Source: Proteromonas lacertae (taxonomy: Eukaryota; Sar; Bigyra; Opalinata; Proteromonadidae). Taken from it: a stretch of DNA of 41,908 nucleotides. A program made the translations under genes and the position numbers. The stretch is from contig NGBS01000909.1 in NCBI GenBank assembly GCA_002245135.1, positions 1 through 41,908 of the forward strand. Direction: 5' to 3'. A model generated the notes under the pieces. That model worked only from the letters and a program-made list of their open reading frames with translations, was not told the DNA's origin and searched no databases. Position 1 is the stretch's first letter. Every line of letters starts with the position of its first letter. This document shows positions 10,485-22,948 of the stretch, one piece after another.

Positions 10485-12577
10485 TCAATTTTGTTTGGAT
10501 ACTGACAATAGTTCAATAGCTGTATTTTGTCTATAAACATCAATATATGAATATAATGGAGAAGGTAAATCTTTAACAAGCAAAACAGGAAATGAATCAT
10601 TATGACTAATCCACCATTCTCTTTTATTCATATCAACAATTACTTCATAAATTGAATAATATCCACAATTACTAAAATTTGGATTTTTACTAACGATTGT
10701 TCCAATATGACAATATCTAGTGATATCTTGACTGTTACCATTGTATGCATAATAATTACATGTTGTTGATTGATTGTAAAGAGGATTGCCAGAATATGTA
10801 TTATCAGTTGATAATCCTATCATTATTTCATTGTGATTATCTGATTGATTTTGATGATGTTTATATTTAAAATTATAAACTCCTTTCTCCATTTTCAAAT
10901 TCAAATAACAATGATTCCAATAACATCCTTGTGTATTTGTCATTAGTTTTCCATTATTTGATATAGTTATTCCACCATTCTTATTTAAGTCTGTGAATAT
11001 AATTTTTAAAAATTCTAAAGATATTCTGAATTTCTTTTCATTTTTAGAATTTCTACATGTTATTTCATATTCTTTCTTATTTATTTCCCTTTCAACTTTC
11101 CCATGAATTTTTCCACTATCTTCATCTAATATTAATCCATCTGGTAAAAAAGGATTTATTGAAAATTTACATTTATTTCCATCAAATGAAGGAATTATTG
11201 ATAATTCTTCATTTAATCCAAATAAATATTCAGATTGAGGATAAGAAAATGATGTGATTTCTTTCACTTTTAATTCTTTTATCAATTCTTTGTTTACTAT
11301 TATTCTACTCATTTCTTCTTCTTCTTTTAAACTCAATTTCATTTCTTGAATATATTTTATCAATATTTCCTTTGATTTGGAATTTAGACAACACTCATTG
11401 TTTAAAATTCTATACAAAATTTCTTTTCCACAAATACATTTTATTGAAGAGATATATTCATTATCATCAACAAACAAACATAAACATTTTAATGTTCGAT
11501 TTCTTTCATTTTCTCCATACTCATATAATAATCTTCTTAACAGTTTATTCTTCATTTTATCAGGAATTATTTCTGATATTTTCATTTTTATTATTATGAT
11601 CAATACTATTTCCACCAATTTAGTATCTTTATCACATAACAATCTTATCATATCTTTTTTTACTTCATTTTTATTCAGAATTTCAATATCATTTTCACTT
11701 AATTTTATATCATCTACTTCTTCGATATAATATTCTTGAACAATTCTGATTAAATCTGTGTTTGATATTTCTTTTACTTTTATGCAATATAATCACTTTT
11801 TTTATTAAATATTTCTATCTTCAATTCTTTTAATACATTCACATTTTCTTCTTTGATTTCTTCTTTGTTTATTACATTTAATGGAATTCTTTCTTTTAAT
11901 GTGGATGTAAATTCATTTATTTCTTCTTCATTATCATCTTTACATTCTTTTAATACCATCCTATACCATTTCAATAATCGATTTAATAACCAAGTTTCAT
12001 CTATTATTATCAACTTTTTATTATTCAAGATGAATTTTAAAGCTTTTAAATTCAGTTTTAATAACAATTCATCTAAATAAACACAATTATAAATAATTAT
12101 ACCATCAGATATATATTTAAATCCATTTAGTTTTACATATTCTTCACTTATATCATGCAATTCATTCAAACTGTTGATATTTATATCATTTAACATTTCG
12201 AATATTTCGATCAATATTGATTCATTTATATGATTCTTTAAATATCTCTTACAGATTCTCATTATGCAATTATCATTGTAATACACATTAAACCTCAATA
12301 TATCACAGATATTACTCTCATTTAACTCCATACAACCTCCACTGTAGTATTTTTCTATCTCTAAAAATGAATTTATTTCACATTTTTCAAACAGCTCTAA
12401 GACTCCATTACTTTTATCATCCATCAATAACTTCTTGATTGTAGAATTTCCATTCATTAAAATACTTTTTATACATGTAACTTCTTCATTTCCTATTTTA
12501 ACTGTAATATCACCATAACCATTATTCACAAGGATTCGACTTAATCTACAAATCATAATATTATCATTTATACCCAT
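10485..12577 (-). CDS. BTB-BACK-Ig-like-SPRY protein
   Basis: Spliced length about 690 aa with one very short intron at 11777-11796 (20 nt; an end at 11771, 26 nt, keeps the same frame). Domains in order: BTB (GDITVKIGNEEVTCIKSIL), BACK-like helices (LLNRLLKWYRMVLKE), an Ig-like/He_PIG module (INPFLPDGLILDEDSGKIHG, then YEITCRNSKNEKKF) and a C-terminal SPRY/B30.2-like beta sandwich (VYNFKYKHHQ, EIMIGLSTDNT, VIVDMNKREWW). The stop is TGA. Likely a ubiquitin-ligase adaptor or scaffold, with the last two modules binding partners. It is convergent with the zinc transporter, 273 bases away. The order of domains is unusual but each is recognisable. Confidence 0.68.
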
Positions 12578-12803
12578 TTTGACCTATCTCATTATCAATT
12601 ACTTTCATTTTAGCAAAATATTGATTTTGGAACAGTTTTTAAAATAGATTCGTTTCATTTTTCATTCAAATCAGTTACATCGAATAAAATAAGAATGAGA
12701 TATGTTATGAATAAATGTAATTATGGAATAATGCTAGTGAGCATAAATTCAATGAAATATGTGAATTTTGAGTAAAACAAAAAAATATAAAAATATAATA
12801 GAA

Positions 12804-14707
12804 TTAAACATAAAGACCAAGTAAACCATCACTACCTCCACTCAAAATCATATTTTTCTCAGGAATACAACCTAAACAATGAATTGATTCACTTCCTTTA
12901 AACGAATGATTCTATTTATTGATAATTATATATATATATATATATATATACAGGAATTGTATTAATAATTTTATGAGTATCTAAAGAAATTGTTTTAACT
13001 GTTCGATCATGACTACACACACATAAAGTATTTGAATCACATTGAATTATACTATTCACATATATATATATGATATATATATATATAAATACTCTGTTGT
13101 TGGTCCAATATTAAGTTGATCAGTCTCTACATGCTCACCACAGGTCCAATCAAACCAACGAATTGCTCCATCTTCATAACATCCAATTGTCATTTCATTC
13201 ACATTTATTAAACTATATAATCGTTTATATTTCTCATTCAAATCTTTCGCTTTAATTGTTATATTGATTTTACCACTTTTTAAATTACAGCAATATATAT
13301 TTCCTTCTACATCACCAATTATAAAATCAGAAGCATTTTTATCATTGAAAAAATCACCACAACATACTACCGTATTAAATTTATAGATTTTCAACAATTC
13401 TATCTCATTTTCTTTATTCTCCCATATTTTTACACTTTTATCACTGCTTATCGTCATAAATATATTATTGTAATTATTACTTCTCATACACCAAATGGCA
13501 TCTTCATGTCCATCAATCTTCTTATCAGCAAAATGATATCGCGTTGGTATTTCTTCAGTCAATATATGATTACTAGGAGGTAACTTCCATCGAATAATTT
13601 TACCACTTATATCACTACTATATGGTATTCCATTCACAAAACAATTACTATATACTGCGTATTGATGACCTCGATAACTAAGCAATGGAGTACCTGCATC
13701 TTTACCTCTACGGAAGTTTTCAACTTTCCATAATTTTACTACACAATCATCTCCACCGGAGAGGATATAACATACTTCATTATTTTCATAAAAACTAATA
13801 CATCTTACTGTATCTAAATGATTGCTTAAATTCATATATACTTGACCTCTGAAATTCATTATTGGACCACTATTACTGTTTTCATTCTCTTCAAATATAG
13901 ATGAATCAGGTTTTGGTAATTTTGGTATAGGAGGAGAATCTATTGATATTATATTGGGAATGGAATTAGAATCATTTTCATTAAATAATTCATTTTCATT
14001 AAACATATTTTCATTATTATTATTATTATTATTCATTATTCCACCTGATAATCTTTGTTTATTATTTCTATTTCTTGAAGGTGTGAAATCTTTGATTAGA
14101 TTTGGATTCATTAGTCTTTTATAAGTAGTTGTACATTTTATATCATCTAAACAGTTGAATTTGTTCAATATGTCTAATAATTTACTGTTGTTGTCTTGTA
14201 CCATTTGTACACTATTTAATTATAAGTATAATATATATACATTCTATCGATTTGAGTATTGTTCAATTCTACATCACCATATTTGGAATTTACTAGTTCA
14301 ATTTCCAGCTGAGTTTTTTTCTCGTTCACTTCTTCAAGGTTTGCTTCTAAATCCTATTATATCGATATATTAACACTAGATACTTTTATTCTACCAACTA
14401 ATGCTTCATTTTCCTTTTTTACTTGTTCTATTTCATTATTTTTTCTAGTAAATGAATGTAGAAATATATACCCTTTCCTTATTACCATTGTTTTGAAAAA
14501 TGCTTGGTCTGCTTTATGCTCACTCTCACGCACTATCACTGAACGATTATTTAACAATTCTCTACAATTACATAATTAAATAATATACGAGGGAGGATCA
14601 AATTGGGGAAGAGGAACTCCTGTTAATTCATCATCTGATCCTTCTCCAGCATCTTGCATGGGATCGTTGAAAAACCCCAATTTATCATTGACCTCTTTGT
14701 TTGACAT
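12804..14707 (-). CDS. Striatin-like coiled-coil WD40 protein
   Basis: Spliced length about 569 aa; introns (plus coordinates) 14562-14588, 14445-14471, 14354-14383, 14212-14240, 13052-13092 and 12912-12951, all phase-consistent. The N-terminus is acidic, then a coiled coil (NEIEQVKKENEALVGRIK onward), an Asn-rich linker, and seven WD40 blades. The first blade (SNHLDTVRCISFYENNEV), the AIWCM blade and the last blade (SESIHCLGCIPEKNMILSGG, ending LLGLYV) match the striatin pattern, where the last blade reads EESIHDVAF...ADALAKVFV. Striatins are the B'''-type PP2A subunits that scaffold STRIPAK complexes with GCK kinases. A different coiled-coil WD40 protein is the alternative. Divergent from CMTR1 with a 92-base gap. 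Confidence 0.66.
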
Positions 14708-14799
14708 TCAGAAAAAAACAAAAAAATTTAAAGAATCGAACTTACTCAAGCATTTCAAAAATACATCATTTTTTGTATTTTAAATATCTAACCATACAG

Positions 14800-16151
14800 A
14801 TGGAGACAGAGGAAAACATTAATGGACAAAAAGTATACTCATAAATACATATTTAAAAATTAATAGAATAGTGGAGTAGATGAAGGTTTAAACAAAAATA
14901 ATAACATATTGAAAACTGTTAATAAATATTTGCAGTCTAGTTCAGATAGTACTGCACCTGCAAATGCTCCTAAAGAAATTCCAAAAAGTGTAGAAATGTT
15001 CTCATTAGATGATTACGCTGTATTAGGATATGATATTATAAAAATATTATAGAAAAAGGCAAAGCAACAAGAAAGAAACAACAGAAATAGAGGTGGAAGA
15101 AATTTCAATCCATATCAAAACAACAGAAGAAACAACAATCAAAATAGAGGTCCTTATCAAAAGAATCAACGTAATTTCCAACAGAGGAATCAAAGAAATC
15201 AACAAAATCAGCTAAAACAACTAATATTTTTACCTTGTATATTAACACATTATTTATATCAAAATATTAGTTGTTTTTACTCCAATGGAAGTTAATTGGT
15301 ATAATTCCTCACAGTATATTACTAATATATTGTATATACAATAGTCCTGTAGTAAAATGTGAAGCTGTTAAAACATTACCAGATGGTTTTCAATTATCTG
15401 TATAATATTTTATTTTTTTAATATTTAATAATTAGAATTACTTCTATGAACAATCAGAACTTGATCGATTGAACAATGAAAGAATCAAATTTGATAAAAT
15501 CGAACCAAAAAAATACAATTTCCTAAGAAATTACTGCAATCCTTATGAAACTCTGAGTAAAGGATCAAATGTAAGTAGATCAGCATTGAAGTTTATTGAA
15601 ATTAATAATTCAATAAGATATCTATCAAATGCGGTGAAAGGATTATCCTGTTTTCATATATTTACAGATGCAGGTGGAATATTAAATTACTATTATGAAG
15701 TATGTAAAAGCTACAATGTTCCAATAGCTTGCTATGGTTTGTGTTTGAATATAATGGAGAACAGTGAATGGGATGTGAAGAATGTCAGTAAATATTTAAA
15801 TGAAACAAGATTATTCAAAATGTTAAAAAGTGATAGTAATGATACAAATATATTGATGAAATATAATAGAGAATTTTTTATTAAAACAGTTTTAGGTGAT
15901 TTTCCTGAAGGAATTTATTTATTTGAAGCTGATGGTGAATATACTGGGAATTCAAATGAAAATAGCGATTTATCTATATTTAAACAATTATGTAGTGAAA
16001 TTGTTATAGGATGTAGTATTTTATCTAAAAGTGGTATTATGATTATAAAGGTAATTGGATGTAGAAATTTACCATTTATTTCTTTATTACATTTGTTATC
16101 TTCAATGTTTGATGAGATTTCTATCGTTAAACCACATTCTAGTAGACCTGC

Positions 16152-16194
<43 letters not shown>

Positions 16195-16508
16195 TGGAAT
16201 TATTCATGATATTGAAAGGTTATAACAATAAAAATAACGATTTAATTAGTGAAATTGACAATATTATTGATTCATTACCTTCACTAGTTTTTCCAGGTGA
16301 AAAATATCCAATTGAATCGCTTGAAAATATTGAAATTTTGTTACAAGATACAAAATATGTGGAATTTATTAAGAGTGTAAATGATAAATGCTTAAAAAGA
16401 GAAGCAGATATGTGTCAGTTGATTAATGAGCAGAATGTTGAACAAAAACCAGTAGAAAGATTATCTGAAGATCAAAAGAAAGAAATTTTAAAATCTTGGG
16501 GATTGTAA
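14800..16508 (+). CDS. CMTR1-like cap-specific mRNA 2'-O-methyltransferase
   Basis: Spliced length about 500 aa; introns 14833-14866, 15020-15052, 15237-15270, 15314-15344, 15400-15435 and 16155-16192. The N-terminal third is RG/NQ-rich (RNRGGRNFNPYQNNRR) and probably binds RNA. The RrmJ/FtsJ-type catalytic domain follows: NPYETLSKGSNVSRSALKF, FTDAGGILNYY, LFEADGEYTG, GIMIIKVIG, and KPHSSRPASMELFMILKGY created by removing the (TA)n intron. Compared with CMTR1, the K-D-K-E catalytic residues are all placed (ALKF, EADG, IIKV, MELF), although the SAM loop GPGG is reduced to DAGG. It would methylate the first transcribed nucleotide of capped mRNA in the nucleus. Confidence 0.72.
16155..16192 (+). 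repeat. (TA)n microsatellite that is a complete 38-nt intron
   Basis: The intron is GTA followed by an uninterrupted TA repeat ending TATAG. Removing it rebuilds the SRPASMELF motif of the cap methyltransferase. Similar nearly pure TA introns occur at 7800-7841, 12912-12951, 30036-30077, 35048-35089 and 38857-38898. Confidence 0.75.
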
Positions 16509-16911
16509 CATGTAGTAACAGTCTATATTATAATAATATTACTAAAATTTGATTTGATGGGATAATTTCAATCATTTTCTTATTTTATATCTGCATTCAT
16601 ATCTTAAAAATGTATATAAATGTAATTGTTTGTAAAATAAATTTGATTACGAAGAGAAAATGAAATACTTTCAAAATAGATTTAAATTTTAAAATAAAGA
16701 ATTATCAAATAAATTTTCTAATGTTAAATAATTAATCATAATCCCTTTATTATTTATAGATTTAAAAAATATTTTTTAGTTATACTCACTAAATTTGACA
16801 GTTCGTATATGTTTATCGAATCTTATGATTATTAATCCATAACATACCTTAATTATCATGTTTACACCATTTTCTAACAATCAAACCATCAAGCTTTTTC
16901 AATAATTATAA
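16509..16911. other. Intergenic, no gene seen
   Basis: About 400 bases of AT-rich DNA between two same-strand genes. No open frame of note on either strand. ATCAAGCT at 16888-16895, about 20 nt before the PC4 start, resembles the recurrent TCAAGC promoter element. Confidence 0.5.
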
Positions 16912-17468
16912 ATGCTAAATTCAGTTAGAAAACTCCCATTTAGAAATGCATTCAATATGTGTAAAAGATCTTTCACTGAAGCAGTTGGAGATGATGCATA
17001 TTCAGCAGATTTAAGTCCAAATCGTAGAGTAACAGTGAAGAATGTATATTTTAAACATTATATCTTAGTTTAATGGAACTGTGTTAATTAATATTCGACA
17101 ATACTACAAGAAGGAGTATGTACATTACTTTTATTGATTGAAATAGTGATAATGGTCCAATAATGGCAAGCAAAAAAGGTATTGCTTTAACTCTTGAACA
17201 ATGGGAACAGTTAATGACAGTCAGTGCTGAGATAACAAGTACAGCACGTGAATTAGCAAAATCTCTTCCAGATCAACCAAAATCTGGTACAGTATTTAAT
17301 CCAAAAGCCTACCAACCCAATGGCAATCAAAATTCACCACAAGGATCATATAACTATCAAAACAGAAATTATTATCAAAATAATGGTCAACAAGGAAGAC
17401 CACAACAAGCATTATCACCAGATCAACCAGCTGAACAAGCAAAAAATACATTTAAAGGATCATTTTAA
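16912..17468 (+). CDS. SUB1: Transcriptional coactivator PC4/SUB1
   Basis: Spliced length 166 aa; introns 17044-17068 and 17116-17146. After a basic leader the PC4 single-stranded-DNA-binding domain reads RRVTVKNFNGTVLINIRQYY, then GPIMASKKGIALTLEQWEQL, which follows human PC4 (VSVRDFKGKVLIDIREYW...KGISLNPEQWSQL) closely. The dimer-forming C-terminal helix is present (ITSTARELAKSL). PC4 acts in the nucleus at RNA polymerase II promoters and in DNA repair. The tail beyond the domain is an Asn/Gln/Pro-rich stretch of about 60 residues (NGNQNSPQGSYNYQNRN), not typical of PC4. The first short exon could include a different start, but the domain is secure. Confidence 0.88.
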
Positions 17469-17605
17469 TTGTAATTGTTGTGATTCTTTTAAATTTTCTT
17501 TTTTGGTAAGAACAATAACAACATTATATTTATAAACAGAAACAGAAAGAAAATATACAGATTATTATTTACTATTACTATACTTTATATAAATTCATTC
17601 ATTTT

Positions 17606-19529
17606 TTATAATCCACTTTGAACCATAGCAATAACATGTTCCACACCAACTTTTATATCATTAAAAACATTAACTCCATATCTACATGCTACATCTCTCA
17701 AATAGGCACGAGATCTATTCAAATCTTTCAATTCTCTTGATGATACTCTACATCCTTCTATTAAACTTCCTTCTTCAATATCTTTAATAACTAAAACAAT
17801 GGTTCTATGTGACACAATAATTTCAGTAACTTCAATCATAGAACTCAATGCTCTAGTAGTCTCATCAATAACAAAAAACAAAATATGAGCCATATCTTTA
17901 GCTTCAGTTTCTATTTCTATTAAATCTGGAGTCCATTCATCAACTTGTGGATTATAATAACTAATTCCAGCTTCTTCAAACATAGGAATAGCTATATCTT
18001 TTCTCCAAGTTGTTGGATTACATGAACCACCTAAAAATACAGCACATCCTTTTGAACCTTCACTTTCTTTAAATCTTAATTCTTTGAAAAAAGATAGTGT
18101 TGAATATTTATATAAATGTTTTGCTGCATATTGTATCCATGTGGATGCTAAACCTAATTGTGCTGGCGTAATTACATATTTTGATTGATTAGATATAAAT
18201 CTTTTCATACTATCATATTTATCTTTAAATTCAGGAAAATAGACTTTTTCAGCAGTTTCAAGAAACCTTATTACAAATGTAGTCATACATATATTCTCTG
18301 TTAAGTTTTTTTCTTCTTCACATCGAGTATCTAATTCTTTACTTTTATATAAATCAGATTCAATATTTTCTATATCAACTCCCAGTATATTACATATATC
18401 ATCTATTAATTCAAAATATAATTCTGTTTCATTTTCATTCTCATCATTCTCATCCTTATTATCACTTTTACTTTCAATTTTCCCTTCACATTTCTTACTC
18501 TCTTCATTTGATTTATCAGTGTATGGTTTAGAATATTGCATTAGTGTAGAATAAACAGGAATATCAGTTAATAATTTCTCACAGGAATATCTATAAAAAG
18601 GACCAAAAGAGACAGATATCTTATATTCATCCAATCCAAACCCAATTGTCGGAATTAGATCCGTTTCAGTTATATAATATATTAGTGTAGGAATTAATAC
18701 ACCATTATGACTGAATAAAATTTGTTTTGTTTTATAATTCAAACAACATCCAATTACATCATCTTTATTCCACGAATGATATTTAAAATATCCAATTTTT
18801 GTACCATTTCTATAAATACTTCCATCAGAAAAGAAACCATAACTATTATCAATTAGCCCAGGATGTATTGTAAAAGGATGACTATATTTACCTAAACCAA
18901 ATGATAAAACATCACCGCCTATTTTTTCAATTTTCATTTCAAAATAATTGGTTGAATAATCTTCAGGCTTTTTTAAATCTCTTTCTGGATATGGAGATCT
19001 TGTCTATTTGTATATAATAATAATAATAATAATAAAATATACTTGTGATGTTCGAATTGTGTTTGATTTTGAACATTCTATTGATAGTTTATCTTGTGAT
19101 ATATTTAAACCACTACTAGAACTATTGAAATCTAGTTCAATGTGTGTATTGATTGGCGGTATAATGCCGCATGCTCCATGTGATGGACAATCACAATATA
19201 TATATCCTTCTTTCATTGGTGAGAGATTGTGACCTGAATGACAGACTGATGCACATATTGCACATAACACAGTTTCACCAACTATATTGCACGTATAACA
19301 TTCAAAATATGGTTGTTTTACCCATGAATTTTCTGTTCTATGATAAGTACAAACTAATCTATCTTCAGTCATCCTAAAAGACTGTGAAACTATTGCTATT
19401 CCTTTGGTTATATCAGATTCTTGCTTCTACGAATTATATATACTTCAACTATACATTAATTACAGCAGCTAATGATCTTCTTTCAGCATTCAGAATACCA
19501 TCTTTGTTACTCCTTGCAGGACGACTCAT
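17606..19529 (-). CDS. UBR box + SPRY + nucleoside 2-deoxyribosyltransferase-like protein
   Basis: Spliced length about 618 aa; introns (plus coordinates) 19427-19454 and 19004-19042. Residues about 45-105 form a UBR-type zinc finger (CTYHRTENSW, CYTCNIVGETVLCAICASVC, YCDCPSHGACG), the N-degron-binding fold. After a linker, NYFEMKIEKIGGDVLSFGLG to LIPTIGFGL is a SPRY domain. An acidic linker and helices follow, and the last 150 residues match the 2-deoxyribosyltransferase-like family (VFLGGSCNPTTWRKDIAIPM, GISYYNPQVDEWTP, FFVIDETTRALSSMIEVTE). No RING or HECT domain is visible, so it would bind N-degrons without being a ligase itself. The combination is unfamiliar to me. The exon-1 start MSRPARSNKDG is the first in-frame ATG. 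Confidence 0.78.
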
Positions 19530-19646
19530 CAGGTATTAAAACTAATTAATTGACGTTTTCTGTTGTTTAATTTGAAAAAACAGCCAGTTTAACAAACCCT
19601 CATTCGAGCCAATCTAAATCTTTTTAACTTGAAATTTTACGTAAAT

Positions 19647-20791
19647 ATGGATACACCGCCTGATATTCCACCAAATCCATTTATAATTAAAGACATACGT
19701 GAATTAACAGCAATACCCGCATTGCCTAAAGTTGATTCTAAACCTTTTTTCGACATTCCAATAAACTTCAGTGCTATAGAGCAAGAAAACGTATTAATGA
19801 ATCATATTGTAATATTTATGAATAGGCTGATGACCTTGAGGAATCTATTTTTTCTTTAGAACCTGTGACTAACTGCATAAAAGCAGAAAAAAATCTGTAT
19901 TGCTTTTATATAATATCATAAAATAGCGTAATATCAGAATTTGAAGAATATCAATATCTTAGTCACTTAGCCAATGGTCAATATGGTGAAATATTTCGAG
20001 CATATAACACAGTAACCAAACTAACGTGTGTAATAAAGGAATATAATAAAACGAAGGTGTTGAAACACTCAAAATCTGACAATCCTTTATTGGAACTATA
20101 TATATCACATGAACTAGATGGTCATCCAAATATCATTCATTTTTTCACAGTTCTCAATTGTGAACGATTTTTTTACGGTGTATTTGAAAATGGTCTTCAA
20201 ACATTGCTTGATTATACAGATGCTCCTTATCCAATCAAATTGGAGATATTCAAACGGTTTATGGAAGGAGTAGATTATATGCATAGTAAAGGATATTGTC
20301 ATAGAGATATATCAATAGAAAATATAGTAATAATTGTAGAAGAAACAACTAAAAAACCAATTCCAAAAATCATCGATTTTGGTGTAACATGGAGAATAGA
20401 AGATGGAAATGTATTGAAAGATGATATTAAAGGCAAAATGTCATATATTCCTCCTGAGGCTTATCGATGTGATGCAATGGGATATAACCCTATTGCTGGT
20501 GATATATGGTCTTGTGGAATAGTGATGTATCAATTCATGTTAGGCATAACTCCATTTCCATCAGCTGCAGTGGGTGATGCTGGTTATGAGGAATTTGCTA
20601 GTACTTATGCAACAAGACAACTTATTAGTGGATATACGATGGACCCATATCTAGTTGGTATAAATCATATATAATTTTTTAATTGATTTATAGATTTGAT
20701 GTATAAGATGCTGAATCCTAGCCCATTAGATCGACCTACTGCTCATCAAGTATTACTACATGATTGTTTGAAAAATATTATTATAGAGTAG
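19647..20791 (+). CDS. Serine/threonine-type protein kinase
   Basis: Spliced length about 353 aa; introns 19809-19825 (17 nt), 19897-19926 and 20658-20693. A Pro-rich and acidic N-terminus precedes the kinase domain: glycine loop LANGQYGEIFRAY, catalytic lysine in CVIKEYN, HPNIIHFF, HRDISIENIVI, IIDFGVTW, PPEAY, and GDIWSCGIVMYQFMLGITPF. The 36-nt intron removal yields DLMYKMLNPSPLDRPTAHQ at the end of the C-lobe. All catalytic residues are present, so it should be active. It belongs to the CAMK/STE-like broad group but I cannot place a subfamily. It is divergent from the UBR protein gene across 117 bases. Confidence 0.8.
19809..19825 (+). other. 17-nt spliceosomal intron
   Basis: GTAATATTTATGAATAG. 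Unspliced, the frame stops soon after at TAG; removing 17 nt opens ADDLEESIFSLEPV and leads, through a normal 30-nt intron, to the kinase glycine loop in the right phase. Confidence 0.6.
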
Positions 20792-21053
20792 TATGTAATT
20801 AGATTTTACCCGTGTTACTATTTTTTTTATATATTATACATATATATTATAGAGTAAATATTAAGTTTTAATATAATATTATTATAATTGCCTATTGTTT
20901 ACTTCTGGTTAAGATTGAAGATTAATTTTTGTTATTCTTCGTTGTATTAAATAAATTGTCAGAAAATAATAAATATGATACACAATAATAATAATAAAAA
21001 CTGGTTTTAATTGAAAATATACAGAAATATGTTAATTAATAATAAACTAAAAT

Positions 21054-22076
21054 TTACATAGTACTCTCAGAAGAACAACTAATAGGTGATAGTTTTTTTC
21101 TAGATGAATAACCGTATCTAATCTTAATTTTGTTGATCAATTCTAAAAAATCATCATCTTTTGGTTTTACATTACCATAGTTATGATGATATGGTGCAGG
21201 TTTGTGTGTAAATATACGTCTAAATAATTTGTTACATAGTTTCTCTTCAGGTACCTTTATTCCATTATAGTGGATAAACATTGTTTTTTTAACATTTTCA
21301 TATCTTGAAATTGTAGTAACAAAATTTAATAACTCTGTTCTAAAACCTGAAACATGCGAATTATATAAAATATCTGTTGAACAAAAAGAAGTGAAAGCTT
21401 TAATCGAAACGGGGTGATTTGGAGATTGTAAAGGGTGATTAACAGCTATTGAAGATTCTAATTTGTAATATAAAGCAGGATTAAATGAAAATGTTTTAAA
21501 GAAATTAAGCATTTGATCCTGTTGATATTATATGAATATAAATATACTTTAAATATGAATAAATTACTAAATATTCCACTCATTGATAGTAACAAATAAA
21601 TTATATAACGATTATCGAAGTATAAAAACATACACACAAACTGGAAATAATCATCTAAGTATATACTTGCTAAAATGTATAGTAACTCAATATACGTGAA
21701 CAGAAATACTTTTCAATAAAGCTCTGAAACTTCACACTAAATCTTTCAATTAAGTCCTTCTTTGTAATCCATATGACACTAGAATTGTTTAACCATAAAT
21801 TAAGGAAGGACATTTCAATTTTATTTACATCATAATATGTTACTATAAGTTAGACGTTAAAATCAATACGAAAAAGAGCATTGGCAAATTGGAGGCTATT
21901 AATTGACAAATTAATTAGCAATCTACTATTAATTACAGAAGCGCTTCTTTTATAAGTCCCATAGGCTGATTTCTAAGAAATTAAGGAGCACAATATACCA
22001 GATCATCTAATGATGCACACTGAGTATCGTTACTACAGTAAAAACTAGGATACACCTGCTTAGCTCTAAAACTCAT
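21054..22076 (-). CDS. Tandem paralogue 1, unrecognised family
   Basis: Spliced length about 304 aa in five exons; introns (plus coordinates) 21973-21998, 21843-21869, 21670-21695 and 21519-21547. Exon lengths 78, 103, 147, 122 and 465 nt equal those of the gene at 22949-23973 except for one extra codon in the last exon there. The middle is helical with aromatic and hydrophobic runs (YYDVNKIEMSFLNLW, LLSMSGIFSNLFIFK). The C-terminal part has conserved blocks FRTELLNF, IHYNG, FTHKPAPYHH and DFLELINKIKIRYGYSS. No signal peptide, no metal motif and no family I recognise. Conservation of both sequence and splice structure with its neighbour shows that the exon model is right and that the proteins are under selection. 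Confidence 0.7.
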
Positions 22077-22948
22077 CTTTAAAAATTAACCAATAAAAAA
22101 AGAGCAAGTTTCAAGAAATGATTTTTCTGTTATAGCTTTGTAGTTGTTTTATAACTCTCTTGTTGTGTATTTACATCTAATTTGATTTATAATAACCGCC
22201 CTACCACCATAACTCTCCATAATTTCCTCTCATGACATAAAAACCACTAACTATTTTCTCGATCAATATTTATTACAAATTATAACTCTTCACTTTAATA
22301 GTTTTATGAGATAGTTTATTTTTTTTATCTTTGTGTCATTACGGACACAAACACAGGTAAATAATTTAAATAACAATATTATGTTACTATATTATATTCA
22401 TAGAGTATAATAACTAATATCTGATTGTATTTCTGTATGATACTTTAATTTCTATCTCCATTTCATAAAATAACTGAGTATATATGCAAACATCTCAATA
22501 ATAGCCATATCTTGATGATAGGCTAAATTCTGTAAATGTAGCTACTGTAACATGGTAAAGGATAATATTGTATTATACAATAATACCATTCATTTGACAC
22601 TGTCATTTGTGTATAACAGTTTCTAAATACTTCAATAAACTAAATGAAAGAACACTAAGCTTGAATAAAGCTTGTGATCCATCATTTTTAAAAATAAGCA
22701 ACTCCTTTAAACAGTCATCTATTCTGTATTATATGAGGAAATATTATTTACCGTTATGTATTACGTCTACTTACTCGGTTAAAGTCAACAAAATCATAAG
22801 AACAAGCAATATACGTAATTTTGAACAGCTTAAGTAAATATTCTACCAAATCAAAATATCAATATCAATAAAAAAATATATTAAAATTAAAAAATTGGAC
22901 GATATTGAAGCATTCAATAAATCGTTCATCCTAATAATGTAGTGAAAA
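22077..22948. other. Spacer between the tandem paralogues, no clear gene
   Basis: About 870 bases. One open stretch on the plus strand (about 22605-22837) could encode about 70 residues (VSKYFNKLNERTLSL...), but it has no ATG near its start and no upstream exon that joins in phase. It may be a decayed fragment. No third copy of the paralogue family was recognised on either strand. Confidence 0.4.

Noticed and set aside
22605-22837. Plus-strand open stretch of about 77 codons between the tandem paralogues
   Set aside because: No ATG near its start, no upstream exon joining in phase, no recognised motif; mentioned only in the spacer entry.
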